A DNA stretch of 42,155 nt from Chara braunii (GCA_003427395.1 BFEA01000326.1:377967-420121), one strand, 5' to 3'. Shown: positions 21,559 to 31,904, counted from the stretch's first letter. The notes: generated from the letters alone by a model not told the origin. Numbers and translations: made by a program.

Positions 21559-23217
21559 ATGCCAAGAGGAGGGAGGGGGACACGACCGCCTCGGATGCCG
21601 TTGGGAGCATCAGGAGGATATGAGCGACATGGGCCTCGCCATCGAGAAAGTACTCCAGTATACGATGATGGGGACATCGAGCTATTCCTGGACAACTTTT
21701 GGGATCATGCGAGGCATATGGGCTGGACCGTGGCCCAAGCAATNGAGGGACTGAGGGGAGTCGGCAGATTCGAGGAGCCCGTCGCGCGGAAACGTAGAGA
21801 AGCGACGACGAGATCAGAGGTGGAGTGGAGGATGCAGGAACTGCGACCCTCGCCTGTGGGACCAGATGGGAGGCTGATCCGTCTAGAGATCGGAAACATG
21901 GCAGTCTTCATCCCTGCTTTCGAGTGGTTCATGCAGGGGCAGGGTATACCGAGAGATGAGTGGGCGAGGANNCTACNACTCTGGACCAGGAAGGCGGAAA
22001 GGCCGCTGGCTAGCCAAATCAGAGACATGGCCCGGGACTGGGAAAGCTGCAGGGCACATCTAAGAGAGGCCTTTCGACGGCCAGAGTCCCCCCACCCCAG
22101 AGTCGAGAGACGTCAGAGGAGTCAGAGGTCGAGGGACCCTGAGCCCAGGGAGGTGAGACCATCACGGGAAGGACGGAAGGCCCTAGCCAGGAGAGAGGAG
22201 GAGCCGGAGCGGGAGCCAGAGGTTGAAGAGCGAGGGGCGTACCCTGAGTGTGGGTTGGGACCAGTGGAGTTCCATCGTTTTATTGAGGGTGGATTGAGGA
22301 GGTCACCAACACACACACGGGAGGAGCCACCAGTGTCTGAAGGGCCGTCGAGAGAGTTAGAGACGCATCTGGATATCTCTAAGTGGAGAGCGTCGCCTCA
22401 GGATAAGAAGGATGAAGAGCAAGTAGAAGGGGTGCCACGAGAGGAGGTACCACAAGAGGAGGTGTCACGAGAGGAGGTGCCACGTGAGGAGGTACCACGA
22501 GAGGAGGTGCCACGAGAGGAGGCGCAGTGTACTCAGCAAGAGAGCAGGCTAGGTGACATGGGGAGACGTGCAGGGAAGAAAGTGATAGAGGTTGGAGAGG
22601 ACACACCCCCACAGGCGCCAGCAATGGGTTTGAGACTCGGGGATGCACCAGGGAGCGCTCGTCAGGCAGAGGAGAGATTGCGGAGAGAGGAGGCCCCACT
22701 TCCTTCATCAGAGAGGGCTCCATCGCCAGAGGGGAGAGCCGACAGGAGGAGAGAAAGGGCAGCTGTAAGGAGGGAAGCCTTGACCCTGATTGATAGGCAC
22801 CTAGCAGCTTATGCCCTGGAGCATCCAGACCTGGAGGAGCCAGCACCTGCTGAGCCGCACCGGGAGCCATACCAACCCGAGAAGGAGATGGAAGCAGAAA
22901 TCCCGAATAGGGTCGACCTCTGCACGAGGGAAAGGGCGCCAGCTGGAGAGACGGCTGAAGAAAAGAGGGCGAGAAGAACTAGCCGGATAGATGAGATATG
23001 GCAGGAGAGGCAGAGGTTGGGGGCAGCGGGGGAGCTCCCGGAGCAGCAACAGGAGAGGCAGAGATCGGAGGGAGCAGGAGCACTCCCAGGTCAGCCACCT
23101 AGCGCGCCAGCTAGGACCCCGGAGATTCCTGAGATGTGGAGAGACTTCTGGGAGCAGAGAGGAGAGGAACTTCCATCGCCAGTCAAAGCCGGGTTTGGGG
23201 TGGCCAGGAAGGCGTAA
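21559..23217 (+). pseudogene. Retrotransposon gag-like protein (capsid part)
   Basis: Begins at ATG 21559 (552 codons to a TAA at 23215-23217). The N-terminal part has the helical capsid-type segment DIELFLDNFWDHARHMGW, then EGLRGVGRFEEPVA and IRDMARDWESCRAHLREAFR, as in Ty3/gypsy gag. The rest is long, charged and Arg/Glu/Pro-rich, with a 15-bp minisatellite coding REEVP repeats (22431-22523) and a probable coiled coil (EEKRARRTSRIDEIWQERQR). After the TAA the same frame stays open and gag-like to 23865, so the stop is a lesion. N codons lie at 21744 and 21971-21977. Confidence 0.85.
22431..22523 (+). repeat. 15-bp minisatellite inside gag (REEVP repeats)
   Basis: Six imperfect units of GAGGAGGTGCCACGA, each coding for five residues of the REEVP type. 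Variants are QEEVS and REEAQ. Units are in phase with the gag frame. Confidence 0.9.
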
Positions 23218-23865
23218 GAGAGGTTAGATCGTAAAATCAAGTTCCTGGCCAAGACCACTTTTGACCGGCACTTGTTATTGAAGGGCGATCTGACAGGGAA
23301 GAAGATGAAGGAAGCAAGCCATGGAGTACGCCTGGAGGCTATGGAGATGGAAATTCAGGAACTCAGGGNCTTGGTGGCTAGCCAGGCAGCTATCATCGAG
23401 AGCCTGAGGCAGCAAACCCAGGGAAGGGTGGACAGGCCAGAGAGCAGCAGGCAGGGAGAGCAGAGGCAGCCAGGACAGGGATTGCCNGGACAGCCANCTG
23501 NAGCAGAGCCTCGCCAGGAGCCACCTATGGGGAGAGTTATCCTGGAGCCAGAGGAGGCGAGAGCCCAGAGACAGGCAGAGAGAGAGGCGTTCGAGTTTAG
23601 AGCCCCTACTGAGCTCGCGACGCTGCCAGTGGCGGCGGCAGGCCCAGTCGTACCTTTGGCAGTANAGGAGGGGCTGCCACCATCTAGCAGTGAGCCGGCT
23701 CAGGGCTCAGCAGAGGGATCCATGGGCGTGCTCCTTGAGGCGGTGCATACTATGCAAGAGGAGGTGAGTTTGTTTTCACCTGAGCAGAGGATAGAGGAGC
23801 CCATGGATAGAGGAGCCAGTGGAGAGTGCCATCGAGAGCAGGCTCCAGAGGATGGGCACACCTAA
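23218..23865 (+). pseudogene. gag-like continuation, coiled-coil and linker part
   Basis: In the same frame as the upstream ORF after its TAA. It contains a coiled-coil-like stretch (LEAMEMEIQELR then LVASQAAIIESLRQQ) and a Pro/Glu/Ala-rich linker with several N bases. At about 23815 the frame shifts by one base (EEPMDRGA continues sensibly only in the next frame), so this frame ends spuriously at 23865. Confidence 0.75.
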
Positions 23866-24361
23866 GTATGGACCAGAGGAGATTGAGGAGCAGCCCATGG
23901 CAGTGCCAGGAGAGACACTCGAGAGGAGACCTCAGAGGTTGGACACGCCTGAGTACGTCCCAACGACAGGGGATTTGAGGAGCAGGCTGGGATCTTGGGC
24001 TACTCGATCTTGGTCTGGGGGACCAGTTCCTGGGACAGAGCAACAGGAGGTCGTTAGTACCGCAGCTCCTCGATCAGAGTAGCAGGAGGTTGTCAGTACC
24101 TTGGTAGGATCTCCTTCATCGCCACCCCCTCAGCCCAGGAAGAAAAAATTCAAGAGGAAGATTGATCAGCTATGCTTCTACTGCAAGAGGGGCGTGCATT
24201 TGGCTCTGGACTGTCTCGAGTTCCTTGAGGATAAGGTAGTAGGGAAGGTCTCAGAGGTAGGGGGTAAGATGTATGATAGACAGGGTAGGATAGTAGAGAA
24301 GTCTGCAGATGGATATAGGGCTCAGTTATATAGGCAAAATCAAGAGGAGTTGAGGAGGTAA
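23816..24361 (+). pseudogene. gag C-terminus with CCHC zinc knuckle
   Basis: After the frameshift, the frame runs on through ESAIESRLQRMGTPKYGPEE to a TAG at 24080-24082. Past that stop it continues in frame, starting with a near-copy of the preceding EQQEVVST, so the stop probably replaces a Gln codon. It then gives a basic KKKFKRKID segment and CFYCKRGVHLALDC (C-x2-C-x4-H-x4-C), the nucleocapsid zinc knuckle that binds element RNA. It ends at 24361 after YRQNQEELRR. No pol follows on this strand. Confidence 0.88.
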
Positions 24362-25060
24362 GGCCCGGTTGTCTGTGTAAGTGGGCGAGTGTCTTGTGAG
24401 GCATCAACTTATGTTCTGTGTGATACCCTATTAGACATAGAAGATATTTTTTATGATTGCTACTAGTCTAGATCTGAACTCTAGTGTTCCTACTGAGCTG
24501 GGATCTTGAGGATCAAGGTAATCTAGATGAGGCATGTACATATTCAGGTGGCCTACGCCCTGGCTTTTGAAAGACAGATCTGACATGTATTCTAGGGGTT
24601 GTTGTCAATATGGGTTTGGTGTAGCTTGAGTTGAGTGAGCTATGATTTGGAGACACTTTCTGTGTGAGACATTTTATTCCCTGAGTGTATATTATGATGA
24701 GGTTTTATTTCAGGGACCATTCTTATATGTGACGATCACTTGTCTCTCTCACATGTGTGGTTGTACTCTGATGAATGATGAGTTTGTGTGGACAATGTGT
24801 GAAAAACATCTTATGTGGCATGGGTACAGTGAATATGATTGTAAGCAAAACTGTCTACTCCTCGGTATACTTGTGCGACCTGCCCACGGGCAGTTGACAA
24901 AGCAGAGTATAAGGGGAGGAAGTGCAGTCCGCTTGTGAAAGGTTGTGAGGATTTTGAAGATTTATGAGTCAAGGAGGCTCAAAATGCTTACCATGTTGAT
25001 TATTGATTGCTTAAGCTGTGATGAGGGCCCATGAGATGGTCTCTCGGTGATTTTGTTTAT
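24362..25060. other. No recognisable gene; AT-rich with small palindromes
   Basis: TG-rich sequence following gag. A perfect palindrome CTGCCCACGGGCAG lies at about 24880. No protease or RT remnant is visible. It may be element 3' sequence or unrelated. Confidence 0.5.
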
Positions 25061-25074
25061 AATAAGCCCGCTTG

Positions 25075-25545
25075 GATTTTGGAAAAGGGGATGTTTTGTG
25101 ATGTTGTGTGTTATGATGAGACCCCCTCAAAATTTTGAGAAGGGGAAGTTTGGTTTCATGGCGAGACCCCTCGTGATTTTTGGAAGAGGGGGTGTTTTGT
25201 TTTATGATGAGAGCCTCTTGGATTTTTGGAAAAGGGGATGTTTTGTGATGTTGTGTGTTATGATGAGACCCCCTCAAAATTTTGAGAAGGGGAAGTTTGG
25301 TTTCATGGCGAGACCCCTCGTGATTTTTGGAAGAGGGGGTGTTTTGTTTTATGATGAGAGCCTCTTGGATTTTTGGAAAAGGGGATGTTTTGTGATGTTG
25401 TGTGTTATGATGAGACCCCCTCAAAATTTTGAGAAGGGGAAGTTTGGTTTCATGGCGAGACCCCTCGTGATTTTTGGAAGAGGGGGTGTTTTGTTTTATG
25501 ATGAGAGCCTCTTGGATTTTTGGAAAAGGGGATGTTTTTGTTGTT
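25075..25545 (+). repeat. 147-bp higher-order tandem repeat
   Basis: GGAAAAGGGGATG recurs at 25081, 25228, 25375 and 25522, exactly 147 bp apart, giving three full, essentially identical units plus a partial one. Each unit is made of three diverged subunits of 56, 45 and 46 bp that start with GGAAAAGGGG, GAGAAGGGGA and GGAAGAGGGG. Because 147 is divisible by three, long open frames run through the array on both strands. They are artefacts of the repeat. Confidence 0.95.
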
Positions 25546-25550
25546 GGAAG

Positions 25551-25570
25551 ACTCACCTTCAAAGGTGAGT
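25551..25570. repeat. Perfect 9-bp-arm palindrome
   Basis: ACTCACCTT, then CA, then AAGGTGAGT, immediately after the 147-bp array. Confidence 0.85.
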
Positions 25571-27270
25571 AAACTGATTTATGGCATGGTAAGTTGTCTG
25601 ATGAGTGATAAAGTCTGACGAAGAGGGTCACTTTTGCTTGGAATATTTGAGAAAGTCGCAATGAGTTCAGGGCGAGAGACGTCTCAGGACGGGTGGCTGC
25701 TGACTCTGATCAAGTCAGGGGTCACGGCCTGGTGGACCTAGCGGTGATTTTGTTTGTGAGTGTGCGTATCGCGTAGTGGCCCTGTGATGTTGTTTTGCGA
25801 TGCCCCGTCTAACCACCTGTGCTAGTTCTGGGACACATTGAAGAAAGGTTAAGCTAACGGAAAAGAAGTTAGTACATCTAGGGCGTAACCCCATTGGATG
25901 ACTGCTAGCCGGCGCAACCTGGCTGCGGGACCACGGGGTAAGAGTTAAAGGGGAGTTGCCCACCCAGTGAAATTACTCTGTGGGATAGTGATGATTGATA
26001 ATTTTTTGGGGAATCCTGATTGAATGCTTATCAGGAGGAAACCTATCGTTGTGTAACCAACGAGGGGTACTGCCGTTAAATAACAATGTGGTGGACCGTA
26101 GTCCTGGCCTGATCAGCCAGGCTATGGTGGACCAAGATGGAGACCTAGCCTTTCTGTACTAGACTGCAGAAAGAGTTGAGCGGATACTAAGTATTTGTAT
26201 ATGCTTATAAAAATTTGATTTGCGAGGGATTGTTTTTGAGAAGGAAGGCGAGAGTGCCGTAAAAGGTCTCGGTTAAGGCCCGCGTCCCTAGTTTTGGCCT
26301 GGACTAGGGACACCCAATGAAAAACCGAAGGTTGTCTAGGACCAGGGAGAGGACGATTGGAAAGGTCTTTGGAACTTATGCTGTCAGTGTCCTAATATCT
26401 GGACGGTGAGAGACCCAGGTTGGAAACCTGGCAGCATATAGTTTAGGAGGCATGGTTTGATGGAGGCCTCTACCCTGTGTTGGTCGGCTAATCGGATTGG
26501 CTCCTTTCTCGTCAGCATTTGGAATATGGATGGATTTATAGCCTTCTGATTTGGCGAAGCGACGGGGACGTCGCTTAATATGGTCCGGTAAGCTGTTGGC
26601 GCGAATACCCTTACAAGGGTATCCGCCCTGGTTTTTGCAGGTGACAAAAAATATATATATATATGATTCAGAATTTTTAAGTATATATCGCGCGAATCAC
26701 AGTAGTCTTCGTTGTGTATGCGACTGGATGTTTGACTAGGATAAAAAGTGTGTGGGCGCGCATGATTGAGGCGCAAGTGATCTTTTTAATTGTTGATGAC
26801 TGAAGAGTTGGCGTGATCGCTGGCCGGATTATGTTTAATTATTTTCTGATTCATTTGGGATTAAATGTCTCGCCGGTTGACGTATTTGTCTGTGGCCTAT
26901 GCATATGTGGGTAAACGACATCGACGACAAGGAGGCCTTGAAGTATTTTCAGTAGGCCGGCGCGTCGTGCCGCGTTCGTTTGTATTAGGCATCCGACAGA
27001 GCTAGACCCAGACTGGGGCCTAGCGCTATTAGTTACAACATCAGACTTTCATCAAAGAGATTCAGGGATCGAGACTGGGCGGCGACGACGCGGGGATATT
27101 AGAATAGTGCGAAGGGGCAGTGGGGTTGAGGGCCCGGTGGGGTTATCCCCCCCCTTTAGTTTTGCAGGCGACAAAGTTGAAAAGGGGTTATTTATTATTT
27201 TTGCCATTATTATTTTCCTACGTGTCGGTATTTCTTTGACTTAGACGCGAAGCCGGATTTTAGTGGTCGT
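25571..27270. other. Hairpin-rich non-coding tract
   Basis: No gene is recognised. Between 25980 and 26640 there are many short, mostly perfect stems: CCTGAT/ATCAGG at about 26007, CGTTG/CAACG at about 26048, CCTGGC/GCCAGG at about 26104, CTTTCTG/CAGAAAG at about 26150, GTCCCTAGT/ACTAGGGAC at 26284-26311, CCAGGT/ACCTGG at about 26413, GCGAC/GTCGC at about 26558 and ATACCCTT/AAGGGTAT at about 26606. Two T-rich stretches ending TTTTGCAGG (about 26632-26641 and 27155-27166) look like 3' splice sites. Confidence 0.6.
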
Positions 27271-27355
27271 CGCGGCAGTCAAGGACCTTGAGAACACGCC
27301 TCGTTTGACGGATCCGCGAGTTCGGGATGCCGGCGAGATCTTTTCCTTCATCCCG

Positions 27356-27400
27356 CCCGGCTTGTAGCGCGGACCGAGGAGTCCGACGTGCATACGAGCC
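27356..27400 (+). pseudogene. LSU rRNA segment (region of the universal LR3 site), diverged
   Basis: This 45-nt block aligns without gaps to the conserved LSU stretch CCCGTCTTGAAACACGG followed by ACCAAGGAGTCTGACATG. By my hand count about 36 of 45 bases are identical and most differences are transitions. It lies upstream of the 27987 block on the same strand, the order expected for a real LSU gene. Confidence 0.75.
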
Positions 27401-27441
27401 GATAGATGATTAGCCCACAAGGTGGACGGGGTGGAGTGGCG

Positions 27442-27484
27442 CCCCCCCCCCCCCCCCCCTTTTTTTTTTTTTTTTTTTTGCAGG
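27442..27484 (+). repeat. C18-T20 homopolymer run ending in GCAGG
   Basis: Eighteen C followed by twenty T and then GCAGG. It interrupts the LSU-like sequence between 27400 and 27504 and has the form of a polypyrimidine tract plus AG. Confidence 0.95.
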
Positions 27485-27503
27485 GTCGTCGCCCGCCGTC
27501 CAC

Positions 27504-27570
27504 GATCCGTTGTGAGAGGTTTGAGTGTGGGCATGCCAATGGGGCTTGTGAGGTGCGGGGCGGCTCCGGG
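27504..27570 (+). pseudogene. LSU rRNA segment, diverged
   Basis: GATCCGTTGTGAGAGGTTTG followed by AGTGTGGGCATGCC resembles the conserved LSU stretch GATCTTCTGTGAAGGGTTCG followed by AGTTGGAGCATGCC. In real genes that stretch lies about 100 nt after the LR3 region, and here the spacing is similar. Canonical LSU would reach the AAACTCTGG block within about 50 nt. Here it is about 450 nt away (27987), so roughly 400 nt appear inserted. Confidence 0.65.
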
Positions 27571-27876
27571 GCAAAGGCGGTAGGCTGGTTGCAGGGGGCC
27601 TCCCTCCGCCTTGGTTTTCAAAGTTTTCATTTGGATGTTTGTTACTACCACCTAGGTCTGCAACAGAGCCGATTCACCTAGGGGCCGCGCCTNGGCACAC
27701 AGAATACCCGCACCCCGGCTCCGCNGCTNTTATGAGAGCCCTAAGTGGGACTTACCTGTTGCAGGGCCGAAAGGGTGGCCGGCCCAGCTTGGAAGAGAGA
27801 GGGGAGCGGGTCTGATGCCCGTCGGAGTAAAGCGCAACGGGTAGAAGTGGGCTGGCCGCGGGGGCTGAGCAAGTGG

Positions 27877-30227
27877 TGCCGCGCAGTAGCGGCTAGAGCA
27901 GGAGTATAGCGGAGCGACGGTAAGGGCAGTACCGGGCGGCGCTGTATAGCAGCGAGGTGGAGTGTACGGCGGGCGCTGGGGCTGTGGAACGAGGCCAGAA
28001 GAAACTCTGGTGGAGGCTCGCAACGATACTGACGTGCAAATCGTTCGTTGGACTTGGGTATAGAGGCGAAGGAGTAATCGAACCGTCTAGTAGCTGGTTC
28101 CCTCCGGAGTTTCCCTCGGGCCGACTGACTGACGGGCGGGCATTGGCGCAAGCAGGGCGAGGGCGCAAAGGCAGAGTAGCAGAGGGGGAAGGAGACAGAA
28201 GAACCCGGTCGGGTTCCTGCGCCGGGTGCNTGCGCAGCGGGAGAGCGGACGATGGGTACTGAGGCAGAAAGGTGGAGAGCCGAAGAAAGAAGGGGAGTGG
28301 GTGAGCCCAGCACAAACTGGCGGAACGTGGACACGGACCCCGCCAGGTGCATTCGCGACAGGGAGAGTGATGGCGGGGAGGTAGGTGAGGAATAGTGGGA
28401 GAGAGACGGCACGCACGACTCCCAACGGGATTAGGTGGGGGAGAAGTCGGGACTGAAGCTTGGAGGTGAGGCGATTCGAGTGGTGAAGGCGGAATGGAGA
28501 AAGGCGGAGTCTAGTGGATGGTAGGAAGATGAACGCACCCGGACGCAAAGTCGGGCCAGATCTATTCGCGCACGCAAACGAGAGCAGGAAGGAGATGGTC
28601 GGTGGAAACAGAAGGATAGCGCGCCCGTTTCTCAGCGAAAACGGGCGAATGAAGGGTCGATCCTGGGGTTTTGGCCCCGGCGAATCCAATGGTATAGTTA
28701 GTTTCAGTAGAAAGTTAGTGGATTCGGTGTTAGTAGAAAAAGTGGGTGCGGGGAGATGGCGGAGGCCGGCTATGACGTGAAGCGAGAGCTAGGAATCTCN
28801 CTCGTTTCTCACTGAGATCGGGTGAATGGAGGTGCTAGATTGGATCTTCTAGATATGACGAGTTGGATAGCATGGTTAGTTTTGTCAATGGAGAGTTGTG
28901 TGATGAGGTAGGAGAGACAAATGTTGCGTAGGGAGTGTCGGGGCGATGGTATAGAGGAGAAGAATGGCTTCTCGCCCAATTCGTGATGGAATCGAGCCGN
29001 GTAAGGTAGGAGTCAGGAGTGTTTNNGCGAGGTGAATTAGGCTATAGCGTTAGATTTGAAATTAGTGTGTTAGTGTTAGTNCCACAGGGACCGAAGGCTG
29101 CATTGTGCATGACGGGGAAAANCTACGGGGAGAAGGTTGAGAAAAGGGGATGAACCTGGTCAGGCTTTGCGCCAGGTGCATCCAGATGTTGGATGGGGGT
29201 CTTGGGACGCAGCCAGCACGATACCGAGGTTAGTTCTTGCCTTAGATGGTTGGTTTAGAGGGGGGTTGCAGGTGTTAATAGATGCGTAGGGAGCACGAGG
29301 GGAGTAGGAAGAAAACGACGTGCTCGGGCGTGTATCTTCCCTTGCTGTACGAGGAGATTCATTTCTGGGCCAAGCCCAGAAAAGCAGCGGGTAGTGCCCG
29401 AGACCCTGAAAGGGGCGTGGGAAGGATTGCGAACTGGAAACTTACCTGCCGAGCGGGCAGGAAGCTGCTCGTCGTATCAAACACGGCAAGGAGGGAGGCA
29501 AGCCATAAGACTGCGGATCTGCCCGTTTGGTCGGCGTCGGTGAGGGGAAGCAAGGAGTAAGCCATGGGTTTGTGGGCTTACCTGTTGGCCGTGCGTTGCC
29601 CATCCGGTTGGAGCGAGGAGTGAGCCATAGGACCAGACACTTACCTGAGGGCTGATATGCTCTATTGGACGGAGAGGCTGCAGGCAAACTGCTGGTGCAG
29701 ACTGTGTTCCCCTCTCTTGCGTGACTCGTATGGATGTCGAGTATCGAGGATGTGACCGTCTTGCCTCCCTGACTAACGGGGCACGGCCGCGGACACCCGT
29801 GTGTAGGCTGCTGCTGTATTCAACTTGAACATAACAACAGACTGTGTACAGTTGGTCATCATGTCTTTTGGCCTACGCTTCTTAACTATTGGTCCGTAGC
29901 TGTGTACCGCTCCCGTTGCTGCGGGCGGGGGACTCAATCTACGTGCCCATGGACTGAGCATTGCGACAAGTCTATCCAGGATTCTGCGTTGAAAGCCTGA
30001 ACTCCGTGCTAACCAGTTGTCTGCTCTGTAGTTGCTGTGTGTTGGCGCTCGGACTGTTAAGGTTGTCTACGAATTAGGAGTATAACTAATCTGCGGTGTA
30101 TTTGGGCGCGACAAGGGGGGAATAAAGAAGGACTGTCTGGGGGCTATCTGTTACTAGGTTGTGCGGTTGGTGGGCTTAGTGGTCGATTATGGGTTCTCAA
30201 GCGCTGAGCGGACAATATTTTTGAGGA
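27877..30227 (+). repeat. 2.35 kb duplicated module, locus B
   Basis: Direct copy of 7221-9571. It is nearly identical for the first 1.6 kb, including N positions, then a few percent diverged. The left flank holds the LSU-like segments at 27356-27570. The right end stops at 30227, where locus A continues directly into the 460 bp module but locus B has a 3.8 kb insertion. Confidence 0.93.
27987..28119 (+). pseudogene. Large-subunit (28S/25S) rRNA fragment, locus B
   Basis: Same 133 nt as 7331-7463; the N at 7418 is G here (28074). Together with 27356-27400 and 27504-27570 it forms a collinear, same-strand series of LSU segments separated by non-rRNA sequence. No downstream LSU block (canonical GATAGCTGG) follows. 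Confidence 0.9.
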
Positions 30228-30239
30228 CTTCGCGAAGTC

Positions 30240-30925
30240 ACCTCTGATCCGGCATGCAATGAATCGGCGACCGATCTAGGGGGAAGACGGCGTGACTCGA
30301 AGGAGTAGTCAAACTTGGTGAAGGGGGTCATTGCTGCGAATCGGAGGGTCGCCAGAGAGTCACCCTTAGACAGTTTGACTTCGGTTGACCCAGTTGCTGC
30401 TCATTCTGGCCATCATTGCGGGGCCCTCAGGCGAGCCAAGATAACAAGACCCTTTCCCGCGAGTCAGAGTGCAACTCTTTTGTATCTGAGAGTCTCTACC
30501 TTCTACTTCTATCCTTTCTAACTCTCAGTCTAGTCCTTGGTTACGAGAGGAAGGTGGCAGGCGGGATTGCAACCCGTAGGTCCGCGTCAAGACTCTGTGG
30601 GGAGTCCACCCACCGATTGCGGGAGCTCTGCCGGAACTGAGGAGGAGTTCTGGAGGCAGGGCATCATCAGGTATTGCATCTCCATCTGTATAATCCACTA
30701 CTACCCATGTTTGTCTATCCCCTTGCAGTATGATTGATGTATGCATGAGTTTGTTCCTATGATTATTGTTTCTCTTCAGGACCTAATCAGACTGAATAGA
30801 AGGAACGTGTGACAGTGAAGCCTAATTTTTTTTTTTTTATTATTATGATTGAAAGCAGACAAAGGGATAAACTTGGGGAAGGTGGGAGGAAAATAGTTTT
30901 ACATGCATTTGGAAGGGTCAACCAA
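30240..30925. other. No recognisable gene
   Basis: Mixed sequence at the left of the 3.8 kb insertion. Overlapping short open frames have no recognisable domain. CTTGCAG (about 30720) and a T13 run (about 30826-30838) are present. Confidence 0.5.
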
Positions 30926-31618
30926 AGCCTGAGCATTGTTTCTACTGTGAATGGCTCAAGGCTATATTTATTTGGCTGTTTTCTGAAGGACCAGGCATTG
31001 TTTCTACTGTGAATGGCCTGGTTGCTATGTTTATTTGGTTGTTTTCTGGAGGACCAAACATTGTTTCTACTGTGAATAGCCTGTTTACTCTAGTTAACTC
31101 TGAGGGTTTGCCTGATTGAAAGGGTTTAAATTCTTGTTTATTATGAGGGAGAATTTTTGGTCTAAGGCTAAACATTGTTTCTATGGTGAATGGTTTAGCC
31201 TGAAAACCACGCACATAAATTAAACTGAGTATAAAGGAAAGTACTTAATGTATATTTGCATGTGAACTGGCAGCTGGGCAGTGTTTCTACTGTGAATGGT
31301 CCAGCGTTAAGCCATATCATTAAGAAGAGAGAAGGGAAAATACAGAGTATAAATGAAAATAGTTTGGGGCAAGATGAACATTGTTTCTACTGTGAATGGT
31401 TCAGTCACCTGCCCATATTTTGTTCTTTCTTTTTTTTCGAAAACAAAGTCAGAGAAATACTAAATCTTTGGATATTAAACAGNTCAGGGCCACTAGGCAT
31501 TGTTTCCATAGCGAATGACCTAGTCATCTGCCCAAAAGAAGAAAAAAGTAGTTGTGCAACCTGTTCGTGTATATCATAAAGACAAGTTGGGCATTGTTTC
31601 CATGGCGAATGGTCCAGC
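30926..31618 (+). repeat. Array of eight hairpins with constant loop and co-varying arms
   Basis: The core ATTGTTTCTACTGTGAAT (late copies: ATTGTTTCCATGGCGAAT) recurs with the loop start at 30938, 31000, 31063, 31177, 31283, 31383, 31502 and 31596. Flanking arms differ between copies but stay complementary within a copy: AGCCT-GAGC/GCTCAAGGCT, ACCAGGC/GCCTGGT, AGGCTAAAC/GTTTAGCCT, GCTGGGC/GTCCAGC (one G-T), TGAAC/GTTCA, ACTAGG/CCTAGT and AGTTGGGC/GTCCAGCT (two G-T). Copy 3 (CCAAAC against AGCCTGTTT) is not compensated. A single extra purine next to the right arm (AATGG or AATGA) recurs. Spacing is 62, 63, 114, 106, 100, 119 and 94 nt. No family is known to me. Confidence 0.85.
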
Positions 31619-31904
31619 TCTATGTCTTATGTAAGATGAGTATAAGGATTCAAGAACTTGAAGATTCACGAACTATTTATATGGAATGAACTTGGGATGG
31701 TGGGAGTACTTACATTGCTGGTTTGGTTTGCATGTGACTGGATGGGATGACTAGTTTTGTTTAAGTTTCATTACTATAGATAGTTGCTGTAGTTGCTCGC
31801 CACGTGCTAGAGCCATAGCAGTTAGTGTCAATTTCTGTTATTTTCTGTAATAACGTTTTTTTACTTAGGTCAATTCCTGCATTTTCTGAGATATTTTTTT
31901 ATAC

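Noticed and set aside
25011-25661. Repeat-rich proteins of 173 and 216 residues on the two strands
   Set aside because: They are open only because the satellite period (147 bp) is a multiple of three. Both strands are equally open and no domain is visible.
27308-27329. GGATCCGCGAGTTCGGGA as another LSU rRNA piece
   Set aside because: It resembles GGATCCGTAACTTCGGGA of LSU, but that block lies far downstream in the real gene, so the order is wrong. I treat it as chance or unproven.
30926-31618. CRISPR-like array (repeated core with variable flanks)
   Set aside because: Spacing is irregular, the variable parts are short arms complementary to each other and not unique spacers, and the surroundings are eukaryotic transposon DNA.
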